From an uncultured Collinsella sp. (GTDB lineage Bacteria; Actinomycetota; Coriobacteriia; Coriobacteriales; Coriobacteriaceae), in assembly GCA_958435945.1 (NCBI GenBank), contig CAUBIC010000001.1, positions 62,001-126,000 of the forward strand: DNA of 64,000 nucleotides, in the 5' to 3' direction. Under the pieces are notes generated by a model, which was given only the letters and a program-made list of their open reading frames with translations, ran no database searches and was not told the origin of the DNA. The number at the start of each line of letters is the position of its first letter. Positions within the stretch are counted from its first letter, which is position 1. Shown in pieces: positions 48,819 through 56,976 of this stretch. The translations under genes were made by a program, and so were the position numbers.

Positions 48819-49988
48819 ATGAGCACGTACGCAATTAAGGCTGACAAGTTCTTCTTGCCGGCAGGCCCGCAACTGGGCGGCTATCTTATGGTCGAGGATG
48901 GCGTCTTTGGCGCCTGGCAGGCCGACGAGCCCTCTTGCGAGATTAAGGACTACACGGGATCGTGGATCGCACCGGGTATGGTCGATACTCACATCCATGG
49001 CTTCTACAACCACTCAACTACCGATAACGATCCCGAGGGCATCGATATCAGCTCGACCGAGCTCGCCCGTCGCGGCACCACCAGCTGGCTGCCCACGACG
49101 TTCACCGATGGCGTCGAGCAGATCAAGGACGCCTGCGCCGCCATCGCTCAGGCGGACGAGGGTCGCGGCCCCGACTTCTGCGGTGCTCGCATTCAGGGCA
49201 TCTACCTGGAGGGCCCCTTCTTTACCATGAAGCACGTGGGCGCGCAGAACCCCGCTTACCTGATTGACCCCTCCGAGGAGGTTTTCGACCAGTGGCAGGA
49301 GGCTGCGGGCGGTCGCATCGTTAAGAGCGCCATGGCCGCCGAGCGCGACGGTGCCGCTGCTTATGCGGCTGCTCTGAACGCCAAGGGCGTGGTGACCAGC
49401 ATCGGTCACTCCGACGCCACCTACGATGAGTGCATCGCCGCCATCAACGCCGGTGCCAGCTGCTTTACGCATACCTATAACGGCCAGCGCGGGCTGCATC
49501 ACCGTGAGCCCGGTGTCGTGGGCGCTGCCATGTCCACGCCCGAGACCTACGCCGAGATCATCTGTGACGGCAAGCACGTAAACCCTGCCGCCATCAAGGC
49601 GCTGCTGCAGGCAAAGGGCTGGCAGCACACGGTGCTCATCACCGACTGCCTGGGTTGCGGCGGCATGCCCGAGGGCAGCTACACCAGTGGCGGCATGGAC
49701 GTCATCATGAAGGACAACCTGTGCTGGCTCGCCGACGGCAAGAGCATTGCCGGCTCGGTGCTCACGCTTGCCCAGGGCGTCAAGAACATCGTCGACTGGG
49801 GCATCGCCAGCGCCGATATCGCCATTCGCATGGCAACTGAGGTGCCGGCGCGCTCCGCGCACATCGAGGATAAGTGCGGCAGCATCATGCCGGGTCGCGA
49901 CGCCGACTTTGTCGTGTTCGACCATGAGCTCACCCTCGTCGAGACGTATGTTGGCGGCCAGAGCGTCGGCAACGCCTTTACCGAGTAA
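48819..49988 (+). CDS. nagA: N-acetyl-amino-sugar-6-phosphate deacetylase
   Basis: 389-residue amidohydrolase that removes the acetyl group from GlcNAc-6-P or GalNAc-6-P. Metal and substrate motifs: DTHIHG, YLEGPF, GHSDATYDE, HTYNGQRGLHHREPG and the catalytic Asp in LITDCLGCGG. The NagA family usually has HLFNAM.. where this has HTYNGQ, suggesting a variant substrate pocket. The ATG at 48819 is preceded by AAGGAG; a GTG six bases earlier is in frame. The last 44 codons are duplicated as a fragment at 52715-52846. Confidence 0.92.
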   Translation: MSTYAIKADKFFLPAGPQLGGYLMVEDGVFGAWQADEPSCEIKDYTGSWIAPGMVDTHIHGFYNHSTTDNDPEGIDISSTELARRGTTSWLPTTFTDGVEQIKDACAAIAQADEGRGPDFCGARIQGIYLEGPFFTMKHVGAQNPAYLIDPSEEVFDQWQEAAGGRIVKSAMAAERDGAAAYAAALNAKGVVTSIGHSDATYDECIAAINAGASCFTHTYNGQRGLHHREPGVVGAAMSTPETYAEIICDGKHVNPAAIKALLQAKGWQHTVLITDCLGCGGMPEGSYTSGGMDVIMKDNLCWLADGKSIAGSVLTLAQGVKNIVDWGIASADIAIRMATEVPARSAHIEDKCGSIMPGRDADFVVFDHELTLVETYVGGQSVGNAFTE

Positions 49989-50000
49989 CGATAGAAAAAG

Positions 50001-50032
50001 ACGGCGGGCCCGAATCTGCTCGGACCCGCCGT
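50001..50032. terminator. Bidirectional terminator between nagA and the flavodoxin gene
   Basis: ACGGCGGGCCCGA / TCGGACCCGCCGT stem. On the minus strand it is followed by CTTTTTC, so it ends the flavodoxin transcript; on the plus strand it may also serve nagA. Confidence 0.75.
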
Positions 50033-50063
50033 ATGGGTTAAATGCTCAAAAGCACCTTAACAG

Positions 50064-50648
50064 TTACAGCTTGTTAGCGATCTTCTTTGCCGTGCGCTTG
50101 ACGCCGGCCACAAGACCCCCCGCGGGATGCTCCTTTTCGTATGCTAGACGCTTCTCGCGCTTGGCGTACTCTTCGACGATGATGTCGCCGTACTCATCTT
50201 CGATTTTGTCGAAGAAATCGACAGCTCCCTTAATCTCTTCGGCAGTTGGGTGCCCCTTCTGGACACCGCCGGTGAGTTTGAACGGCCCCCACGTATCAAA
50301 GCCAGGGCAGCCGTAGACGCCCATAAAGATGGCCTGCCTCATGCGGCAGATGCCATCGATATCCTTGCCGTACCACTTGTTTTTGCCACCGTAGGTCATA
50401 AGACCAAACACCTTATCCTGCGGCTGCAGCACGTTCGTGAGCACGCGCGCCATATCTTTGTCGATCTCGGAGTAATAAATGCCCGTGGCGACGCCGATCA
50501 GATGGTATTCGTGCAGGTCGGGGTACTCGTTTTTACCGAGTGACTTCACGTCGAGGGTATCGATTTCGGGGTGCGCCTCGACGATGGCGTCCACGAGCTT
50601 TTTCGTATTGCCGTGGTGGCGTGAGGCATAAAGGATGATGGTTCGCAT
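50064..50648 (-). CDS. Flavodoxin-like protein
   Basis: 194-residue protein whose N-terminus TIILYASRHHGNTKKLVDAI is the FMN phosphate-binding loop of flavodoxins; IGVATGIYYSEI and MTYGGKNKWYG correspond to the two FMN-stacking loops. The C-terminal 40 residues are basic (EEYAKREKRLAYEKEH, KRTAKKIANKL) and not part of the fold. The start is the ATG at 50648; the open frame extends far upstream antisense to the epimerase gene but reads unlike any protein there. Role in electron transfer is inferred. Confidence 0.85.
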   Translation of the reverse strand: MRTIILYASRHHGNTKKLVDAIVEAHPEIDTLDVKSLGKNEYPDLHEYHLIGVATGIYYSEIDKDMARVLTNVLQPQDKVFGLMTYGGKNKWYGKDIDGICRMRQAIFMGVYGCPGFDTWGPFKLTGGVQKGHPTAEEIKGAVDFFDKIEDEYGDIIVEEYAKREKRLAYEKEHPAGGLVAGVKRTAKKIANKL

Positions 50649-50804
50649 AAGAAGGCCTTTCAGCTGTAATTGCATCAATGTCTGTATGGTACCCCGTTGC
50701 ATGCCTGGGAAACCGGACGCATCGATGAACGTGCGGGTTTGTCCTTTGGTCAAGGCCGAGACGGGTTCTTGCGAGCAAAATGCAGTTGTTCGAAAGGATG
50801 GACA

Positions 50805-51686
50805 ATGGAATACGCTCTCTCCAACGATTCGATTTCTATCAAGGTCTCCACGGCCGGCGGCTCGTTTACCTCGATTGAGGCTGGAGGTCGCGAGTACTTG
50901 TGGCAGGGCGATCCCGCCGTGTGGTCCGGCCAGGCACCGATTTGCTTCCCGATTTGCGGAGGTTTGCGCGATAACAGCGCCATGACGTTTGCCGGACATC
51001 ATGTGAAGCTCGCCCGCCACGGCTTTGCGCGCAAGCAGGAGTGGAAGCTGTTGAGCCAAAGCACAAACGAGCTGGCTATGTGCCTGGCATCCGAGGATAA
51101 CGCCGCGCTGCTGAGCGATTATCCGTATCCGTTTAAACTTGTCGCCCGCTATACGCTCGAGGACGCCGCCGTGCGTGTCTCCTATGAGGTTACCAACGAG
51201 GGCACCGAGGACATGCCTTTCTTTATCGGTGGACACCCCGGCTTTAGGTGTCCGCTCGACGAGGGTGAGTCCTATACGGACTACGAGTTGCGTTTTGAGA
51301 AAGACGAGGCTGCGGAGCTCTGCACCGCCGTTCCCTCGACCGGATTGATTGATGTGGACAGGCGCTCCAAGAACCCCATGGTGGGAAAGACGCTGCCTTT
51401 GTCGCATGAGCTCTTCGATTTTGCGGAGACCATCTTTGACGTGCTCGAGAGCCGTCAGGTCACGCTTTCCAAAAAGGGCGAGGACAAGGGCGTTCGCCTG
51501 AGCTTTGAGGGCTTCCCGTACCTCATTGTGTGGAGCAAGCCCGAGGGTGATTTTGTGGCAGTTGAACCCTGGGGCGGCCTCTCGACCTGTTCCGATGAGG
51601 ATGACGTGCTTGAGCACAAGCGCGGCTGCCTTATCGCCAAGCCCAAAGAAACCATCGTGCGCTCGTTCACAATCGAGATTCTGTAG
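50805..51686 (+). CDS. Aldose 1-epimerase-like protein (LacX family)
   Basis: 293-residue beta-sandwich protein of the galactose mutarotase superfamily. The segments WQGDPAVWSGQAPICFPICGGL, FARKQEWKL, FIGGHPGFRCP and VAVEPWGG are characteristic of the LacX group found in lactose/tagatose operons; the histidine and glutamate in HPGF and VEPW are the likely catalytic residues. It would speed anomer interconversion of a sugar or sugar phosphate. The ATG at 50805 follows GAAAGGATGG. The kinase gene starts 59 bp downstream. Confidence 0.87.
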   Translation: MEYALSNDSISIKVSTAGGSFTSIEAGGREYLWQGDPAVWSGQAPICFPICGGLRDNSAMTFAGHHVKLARHGFARKQEWKLLSQSTNELAMCLASEDNAALLSDYPYPFKLVARYTLEDAAVRVSYEVTNEGTEDMPFFIGGHPGFRCPLDEGESYTDYELRFEKDEAAELCTAVPSTGLIDVDRRSKNPMVGKTLPLSHELFDFAETIFDVLESRQVTLSKKGEDKGVRLSFEGFPYLIVWSKPEGDFVAVEPWGGLSTCSDEDDVLEHKRGCLIAKPKETIVRSFTIEIL

Positions 51687-51745
51687 TCGCATGTAGCCAA
51701 TTCGTTTTGCAAGGCATAAGGAGCCTGCGAGATAAGGAGCTAGAA

Positions 51746-52681
51746 ATGATCCTCACCGTTACGATGAACCCGTCTGTCGATACGCGCTATCAGCTCGATG
51801 AGCTCATTATCGACGACGTCAACCGCGTGACGCCCGAAAAGACCGCCGGTGGCAAGGGCCTCAACGTGGCCCGCGTCCTGGGCCAGCTGGGCGACGACGT
51901 TGTGGCAACCGGCTTGCTTGGTGGTCATATGGGCGCCTATATGGCCGAGCTCATGGATGCCAACGGCATTAAGAATGATTTTGTGCCCATCAAGGGCGAG
52001 ACTCGCATCTGTCTCAATATCCTTCATGCTGGCAACCAGACCGAGTTGCTCGAGAGCGGCCCGACGATTGCCCCCGAGGAACTCGATGCCTTTACCGCCA
52101 AGTTCGCCGAGCTTGCGAGCAAGGCCGATGTCGTTACCATCTCGGGTTCGCTGCCCCGCGGCGTCGAGGCGGACTACTATGCCAAGATCACGGGCATTGC
52201 CAAGAACGCCGGCGCCAAGGTGCTGCTCGATACCTCGGGTGCCTCGCTTGAGGCTGCGCTCAAGTCCGAGGTCAAGCCTGAGCTGGTTAAGCCTAACCTG
52301 ACCGAAATTAACGGCCTTCTGGGCACGAGCTTTACCACCGACGATGTGGACGAGCTCCGTTCCGCGCTCGCCTCTGACGCCCGCTTCTCCGATATCCCCT
52401 GGGTCGTCGTATCCATGGGTGCTGCCGGCTCAGTTGGCTTCCACAATGGCCGTGCGTTCCGCGCCAAGACCCCCGATATCCCCGCCGTTAACGCTACGGG
52501 CTCTGGCGATTCGACCATTGCCGGCTTCGCACATGCGATTGCTGCCGGCGCCGACGACGAGACGGTGCTGCGTACCGCCAACACCTGCGGCAAGCTCAAT
52601 GCCATGGATCCCATGACTGGCCACTTGGTTATGGATCGTTGGGACGAGGTTTACAACGGCGTTGTCGTGACCGAGCTGTAG
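51746..52681 (+). CDS. lacC: PfkB-family kinase, tagatose-6-phosphate / 1-phosphofructokinase type
   Basis: 311-residue ribokinase-fold enzyme. It has TVTMNPSVDTRYQL, the first signature GGKGLNVARVLGQLG, SGSLPRG, and the second signature NATGSGDSTIAGFAH with the catalytic Asp. Family members phosphorylate fructose 1-phosphate or tagatose 6-phosphate at the other end. Proximity to AgaS, NagA and LacX favours tagatose 6-phosphate, giving tagatose 1,6-bisphosphate; the aldolase needed next is not in the window. ATG at 51746 after AAGGAGC. Confidence 0.88.
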   Translation: MILTVTMNPSVDTRYQLDELIIDDVNRVTPEKTAGGKGLNVARVLGQLGDDVVATGLLGGHMGAYMAELMDANGIKNDFVPIKGETRICLNILHAGNQTELLESGPTIAPEELDAFTAKFAELASKADVVTISGSLPRGVEADYYAKITGIAKNAGAKVLLDTSGASLEAALKSEVKPELVKPNLTEINGLLGTSFTTDDVDELRSALASDARFSDIPWVVVSMGAAGSVGFHNGRAFRAKTPDIPAVNATGSGDSTIAGFAHAIAAGADDETVLRTANTCGKLNAMDPMTGHLVMDRWDEVYNGVVVTEL

Positions 52682-52714
52682 GAGCTTGTGCTGCGGCCCC
52701 GGCATCGGTTGCTA

Positions 52715-52846
52715 GCTCATGTCGCCGACAGGTGCAGTAGCATTATGCCGGGGCGCGACGCCGACACTGTCGTGTTCAATCCCGACCTTACCCTGGTCGA
52801 GACGCATGTGGGTGGCAACAGCGTCGGTAATGCGTTTGCCGAGTAG
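52715..52846 (+). pseudogene. In-frame remnant of the nagA C-terminus
   Basis: Forty-four codons ending in TAG match the last 44 codons of nagA (49857-49988): both encode C-x-S-I-M-P-G-R-D-A-D, L-T-L-V-E-T and G-N-A-F before the stop, with about 32 identical residues by eye. There is no upstream start in that frame that would make a full enzyme. It is a leftover of a duplicated or replaced nagA, sitting between the kinase and the YhcH-type gene. Confidence 0.85.
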
Positions 52847-52878
52847 CCGCCAAAGAAACGATCCGAGAGGGGATTTAG

Positions 52879-53352
52879 ATGATTTACGGTGCATTGGGCG
52901 ATATCGAGGAGTACCGTGGAATGCTCAAGGGCCTCGACGTGCTGATCGATTGGCTCGAGGAGAACGATCCGGCGAAGCTCGAGGTCGGCAGCCATCCGAT
53001 TCTGGGCGACAAGGTCTTTGCGAACGTCATGGCTCCCACGACGCGTCCCGAAGGCGAGGCTCACTATGAGACGCATCAGCGCTATCACGACCTGCAGATC
53101 GACGTCGAGGGTCGCGAGGCCTTTAAGGTTGCCACGGGCAGCCTGACGCTGGTTCAGGAGTTTGACGAGAAGGACGACTACGATCTGGTCGATTCCGACG
53201 CCTCGATCGCCGGCGATCTTGCTGACGACAAGTTTGCGCTGTTTGTTGCCGGCGAGCCTCACATGCCCACGCTCGAGTTCCCGGGCGATGGCGCGCAGCC
53301 GGTCAAGAAGATCTGCTTTAAGCTGCTTGCAGACGCTTACTGGGAGGAGTAA
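52879..53352 (+). CDS. YhcH/YjgK/YiaL-family protein (DUF386)
   Basis: 157-residue cupin-like protein. The conserved metal-binding pattern YETHQRYHDLQIDVEGRE and a later histidine in EPHMP are present. Relatives include EbgC and TabA/YhcH, found with genes for sialic acid, galactoside or other sugar catabolism and thought to act on sugar anomers. An GAGAGGGG site precedes the ATG. Its placement supports the amino-sugar theme of the cluster; the exact substrate is unknown. Confidence 0.9.
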   Translation: MIYGALGDIEEYRGMLKGLDVLIDWLEENDPAKLEVGSHPILGDKVFANVMAPTTRPEGEAHYETHQRYHDLQIDVEGREAFKVATGSLTLVQEFDEKDDYDLVDSDASIAGDLADDKFALFVAGEPHMPTLEFPGDGAQPVKKICFKLLADAYWEE

Positions 53353-53412
53353 CGAGCCGCTCGGCTGAGCTGTTCGTTTTGCGAGCGTTATCCCTTGGAG
53401 GAACGCGCTTGG

Positions 53413-53460
53413 GCCCCGCTGATCGCGGTTCCTTTGGGGATTGCGGTTGGCGGGGCTTTT
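53413..53460 (+). terminator. Likely terminator after the YhcH-type gene
   Basis: GCCCCGC / GCGGGGC stem with a 30-nt loop, then TTTTGTTG. Confidence 0.5.
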
Positions 53461-53525
53461 GTTGAGTAGGAGAGTTTCCGGCGGCGTTGTGCTTGGATTG
53501 GCGGAAGCGCGCCCGAAATCAGCAA

Positions 53526-53550
53526 CAAAAAAGCCGCCCGAAGGCGGCTA
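53526..53550 (-). terminator. Terminator of the tRNA gene
   Basis: On the minus strand AGCCGCC-TTCG-GGCGGCT is followed by TTTTTTGTTG. Confidence 0.88.
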
Positions 53551-53560
53551 TCTTGTGCAA

Positions 53561-53636
53561 TGGAGCCAGCGACCGGGCTCGAACCGGTGACCCCCGCTTT
53601 ACGAGAGCGGTGCTCTACCAACTGAGCTACGCTGGC
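53561..53636 (-). tRNA. tRNA-Thr (anticodon CGT)
   Basis: The minus strand folds into a full cloverleaf of 76 nt: acceptor stem GCCAGCG / CGCTGGC, D-arm with AGCTCAGTTGGTAGAGC, anticodon stem CCGCT / AGCGG with loop CTCGTAA, T-arm with GGTTCGAGCC and an encoded CCA end. Anticodon CGT reads ACG (threonine). Confidence 0.97.
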
Positions 53637-53793
53637 GGCCATGTGATGGCGCAACTGAGGCGTCAACGGCTGTCTATGATACGGGACATCGCAAATCCGC
53701 GCAAGTGTTCTGACGGCTTTTCTCACTTTAAATGCACTAATATTGGAGACGCGATGTCTTGCTCTTACGGGTCTCAAACAGAATGGGGCAGCG

Positions 53794-54276
53794 ATGACTC
53801 AACCCAAGATTCTTCTCGCACGCATCGACGACCGTTTCATTTACGGACAAGACGTTGAGCTGTGGAACGAAGCCGTGGGTTCCAACCTTGTCCTAATCGT
53901 CAACGATGAGATCGCGGCAGATTCGCGCCAATGGGCACCCATGAGGGTGGCGGCGCCAGAAGGCGTTTGGACGCGGTTTTTCTCGGTGCAAAGGACCATC
54001 GACGTCATTCATACCGCAACGCCTCGCCAATTGATTCTGATCATGGTGGCCTCACCCTCCGATGCGCTCGCGCTGGTTAAGGGCGGTGTGCCGATCACCA
54101 AGATCAGCATTGGTCATATGCAGGCAGGGGAGGGCAAGCGTCCCGCAACGCCCGCAGTTGCCGTAGACGACACAGACGTCGCTGTTCTCAGAGAGCTGCA
54201 AAAGCTCGGCATAGAACTAGAAATCCGCTATCTCCCCAGTTCCGCCCCCGACCCCATCGGCAATCTGTTCAACTGA
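53794..54276 (+). CDS. PTS IIB-like protein lacking the active-site histidine
   Basis: 160-residue paralogue of the IIB protein at 44058, equal in length and alignable end to end (TRFFSVQRTIDVI, LVKGGVPITKISIGHMQ). The key segment reads RIDDRFIYGQD, so position 17, the phosphorylated histidine of the family, is tyrosine; the following Gln-Val is Gln-Asp. It therefore cannot carry phosphate in the usual way. The rest is well preserved, which argues for a kept, perhaps regulatory, function and not simple decay. No IIA, IIC or IID gene adjoins it. ATG at 53794 after ATGGGGCAGCG. Confidence 0.88.
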   Translation: MTQPKILLARIDDRFIYGQDVELWNEAVGSNLVLIVNDEIAADSRQWAPMRVAAPEGVWTRFFSVQRTIDVIHTATPRQLILIMVASPSDALALVKGGVPITKISIGHMQAGEGKRPATPAVAVDDTDVAVLRELQKLGIELEIRYLPSSAPDPIGNLFN

Positions 54277-54342
54277 TCCCTTGGGGACGGAGGAAAACGG
54301 ATCATTTTGCCTTCGTAGGGGATCTGTGTGGCGCTGTCCGCC

Positions 54343-54494
54343 AAAACTATGCCGGTTTACTACGATGAATTGCTTATCGCCGAGCATGCCAAATTTGCAG
54401 AGAATAAAACCGCAGGTAGACGAGTTGCTAATTTTTTATAAACCAGCGCGTGGTCGGACATAGTGGGTTCATCGTAGTAATTCGGCATAGTTTT
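54343..54494. mobile_element. Candidate MITE with 27-bp terminal inverted repeats
   Basis: Positions 54343-54369 (beginning AAAACTATGCCGGTTTACTA) and 54468-54494 are reverse complements with two mismatches. The 98-bp centre has no significant reading frame. Total length 152 bp. It fills most of the gap between the IIB-like gene and galM. The sequence differs from the element at 33317-33543. Confidence 0.55.
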
Positions 54495-54602
54495 GTTATG
54501 TCACCAATTCGGTGGCATCGAAAAGAAGGATTTAGGCATGAAGCAGCGCCCGTTGGCGGTGGTGCCGGCGGGCGTTGCTGTGCGAGATGTCGCGTTGTGG
54601 GC

Positions 54603-55655
54603 CTAGTGCCTCATAAAGTGGTATTCGATCATATTGCTGTAGGGGTGACCCGGACCCACAATGCCCTGCGGGAACAGCGGCTGGTGCGGCGTGTCGGGGT
54701 ACATTTCTGCCTCGAGGGCAAAGCCGGCACCCCAACCGTAGTTGGCATCGTCCTTGGCGTGCTCGTCGCCCAGCCAGTTGCCGGTGTAGAGCTGCACGCC
54801 CGGGGCGGTGGTGTAGTAGTCCAGCTCACGACCGGTCCACATCTCCTCGACGTGCATCGCACGGCGCAGGTTGCGGCCGTACTGATAGCCATCGATGCAC
54901 AGGCAGTGATCATAGCCACGGGCCTGCTTGATCTGAGGGTCGTCGGCCTCCATGCCGGGTGCGACGGGGCGCAGCTCGCGAAAGTCAAACGGTGTTCCCT
55001 CGACCGGAGCGATTTCGCCGGTGGGAATGTTCTGGTCATCAATGGGCAGGTAGTGGGCGGCGTTGGCGACAAAGAAATGTTCGCAGTCCATGCCGGCGTT
55101 ATGGCCGGCAAGGTTAAAGTATGTGTGGTTGGTCATGGACACGTACGTGGCGCGGTCGCTCTCGCAGCCATATTCGATACGGAAGCAGCCGGTGCGCGTC
55201 ACGGTAAACACGGCCGTAAAGGTGCGGTTGCCGGGAAGACCCAGCTCGCCGTCCTCAAGCGAGGTGGTCATGCGCACGGCATTGTGGACCTCGTCGAGCT
55301 CAACGTCCCACACGCGCTTGTGCAGGCCATGCTCAAGGTCGCTGTGCAGGTTGTTGACGCCTTCGTTGGCCGGCATATGCCAGTCCGTGCCGTCGATGGT
55401 GATCGTGGCGCCCGCGGTGCGGTTTGCCACGGGGCCGATGGTCGCGCCAAAGCAGGCGGGGTTGTCAAAGTAATCCTCGAGCTTATCGAAGCCCAGCACA
55501 ACATCGCGCACGTTGCCGGGAATATCGGGCACATCGATACCCAGCACGGTGGCGCCATAGTCCATAATGCGAACGCAGATCTCGGGCCCGTTGAGGGTGT
55601 AACGATGAACGGAGGTACCGCACGGCGCGGTGCCGAAAAGCTCGGAAGTGATCAT
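54603..55655 (-). CDS. galM: Aldose 1-epimerase (galactose mutarotase)
   Basis: 350-residue mutarotase converting beta- to alpha-D-galactose. The catalytic histidine is in SMTNHTYFNLAGH and the glutamate in GFALEAE; the substrate arginine/histidine regions VANRTAGA and VNNLHSD are also seen. The ATG at 55655 is preceded by TTAGGAACC; a longer start at 55715 is not family-like. It is divergent from the DeoR regulator, which may control it. Confidence 0.93.
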   Translation of the reverse strand: MITSELFGTAPCGTSVHRYTLNGPEICVRIMDYGATVLGIDVPDIPGNVRDVVLGFDKLEDYFDNPACFGATIGPVANRTAGATITIDGTDWHMPANEGVNNLHSDLEHGLHKRVWDVELDEVHNAVRMTTSLEDGELGLPGNRTFTAVFTVTRTGCFRIEYGCESDRATYVSMTNHTYFNLAGHNAGMDCEHFFVANAAHYLPIDDQNIPTGEIAPVEGTPFDFRELRPVAPGMEADDPQIKQARGYDHCLCIDGYQYGRNLRRAMHVEEMWTGRELDYYTTAPGVQLYTGNWLGDEHAKDDANYGWGAGFALEAEMYPDTPHQPLFPQGIVGPGHPYSNMIEYHFMRH

Positions 55656-55860
55656 TTGGTTCCTAACATCGAGGTATTTCGGACAAACTGTAGCGCGAAC
55701 AGGCGAGATTATCACTACACCCCACTAAAGCAGGGGGTATTTTTCTCAAAAAAGTGATGATTGGAGCTGTGCGGCGTTCATTTTTGACGCGCGCGAGTCT
55801 GATACAATTTGTTCGTTACTGTTTGAATGATATGCGCGCAAAGAACGGCGAGGATTCATC

Positions 55861-56625
55861 GTGATTAAGGCAGAGCGACAGGATAAGGTTCGTCAGCTGC
55901 TCGAAGAGCAGGGCACGGTCTCGGTCAAGGAGATTTCGGATGCGCTGGGCGTTTCGGATATGACGATTCGCCGCGACCTTGAGGAACTTGCGAGCCTGGG
56001 CGAGATCGAGCGCGTGCACGGCGGCGCCCGTAGTGCGCAGGGACGTCCCCACGCTATGTTGCGCCATGAGTATTCGCACAGCGAAAAGCGCACTAAGCAT
56101 GCCGAGGAAAAGATGCAAATCGCGCGCCGCGCTGTGGAGCTTATCGAGGAAGGCTCGACCATCTTTTTGGGTACGGGCACCACGGTTGAGCAGATGGCTT
56201 CGATACTGCCGGCATTTCGCCTGCGCATCGTGACCAATTCGCTTTCGGTGTTTAACCTGCTCGAGGCGCGCGAAGATTGCGACCTGTGCCTCGTGGGTGG
56301 TATGTACCGTCGTCGCACCGCCGCTTTTGTGGGACCAACGGCCGAGGATACCCTGCGTGCACTGGGTATCGACGCGGCGTTTATCGGCGCCAACGGCATT
56401 CTGGATGGCGACGTATCTACGTCCAACATGGACGAGGGCCGTATCCAACAGCTCGCCTTTAGCAAGGCAGACTCGCGCTACTTGATCGCCGATTCAAGCA
56501 AGATTGGCAAGCGCGACTTCTACACCTTCTGCCGCCTGGACAGCTTGGACGCCGTGGTGTGCGAACCGGGTATCGCCGCCGAGAATCGTGCCGCCATCGA
56601 GGAACACACGCAGGTCATCTGCTAG
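55861..56625 (+). CDS. DeoR-family transcriptional repressor
   Basis: 254-residue regulator. The N-terminal helix-turn-helix (about 6-58; VSVKEISDALGVSDMTIRRDLEEL) ends in the family sequence VHGGAR. The C-terminal sensor domain has FLGTGTTVEQM, NSLSVFNLL, LVGGMYRRRTAAFVGP and DSSKIGKRDF, which bind a sugar phosphate. LacR and AgaR, repressors of galactose-6-phosphate or GalNAc genes, belong to this family. It sits between galM and the palindromic array. Start is a GTG after GGCGAGGA. Confidence 0.93.
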   Translation: MIKAERQDKVRQLLEEQGTVSVKEISDALGVSDMTIRRDLEELASLGEIERVHGGARSAQGRPHAMLRHEYSHSEKRTKHAEEKMQIARRAVELIEEGSTIFLGTGTTVEQMASILPAFRLRIVTNSLSVFNLLEAREDCDLCLVGGMYRRRTAAFVGPTAEDTLRALGIDAAFIGANGILDGDVSTSNMDEGRIQQLAFSKADSRYLIADSSKIGKRDFYTFCRLDSLDAVVCEPGIAAENRAAIEEHTQVIC

Positions 56626-56744
56626 CTAAAGCTACGGGATTGCCAACAGACGATACGGGAGGACTTTACCTCCTGTCATTGTGGGAACCAGCGCGTCAGC
56701 GCTACGCGATATGACGCGCAAATGAGGACTCCACTATCAAATCA

Positions 56745-56962
56745 TCTCAACCTGTAACAGGTAGGGGTGAAATCACCAACCAGATGTTACAGATTTAGAT
56801 TGGGGACATTGGCCCGTGCATTCATCTCAATCTGTAACATCTAGACGTCCAAAACCGGTCTTAGCGTTACAGATCGAGACAATTCGGCGGGGTCTACCTT
56901 GTTTGTCTCGATCTGTAACGGTTAGGACTTAAAAACTCGGCTACGTGTTACAGATCGAGACA
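56745..56962. repeat. Three-unit array of 55-bp palindromes, period 80-81 bp (left array)
   Basis: Units at 56745-56800, 56825-56880 and 56906-56960. Each has a left arm like TCTCGATCTGTAAC, a semi-conserved centre with TAG...AAAA...CTA and a right arm GTTACAGATCGAGA. The 24-25-bp stretches between units are unrelated to each other. All units point the same way. The region 56626-56744 before it holds no gene or other structure I can name. Confidence 0.85.
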
Positions 56963-56976
56963 AAAGAAAAAGAACA

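Noticed and set aside
50649..51692. Long open frame upstream of and continuous with the flavodoxin gene on the minus strand
   Set aside because: It is antisense to a well-supported epimerase gene, and the encoded sequence is of the His/Arg-rich shadow type. The flavodoxin N-terminus starts at 50648.
53561..53636. Integration site at tRNA-Thr
   Set aside because: No integrase gene or repeated tRNA end was found next to it in the window.
53743..53793. Longer start for the IIB-like gene
   Set aside because: The extra 17 residues precede the family N-terminus, and the ATG at 53794 matches the start of the paralogue exactly.
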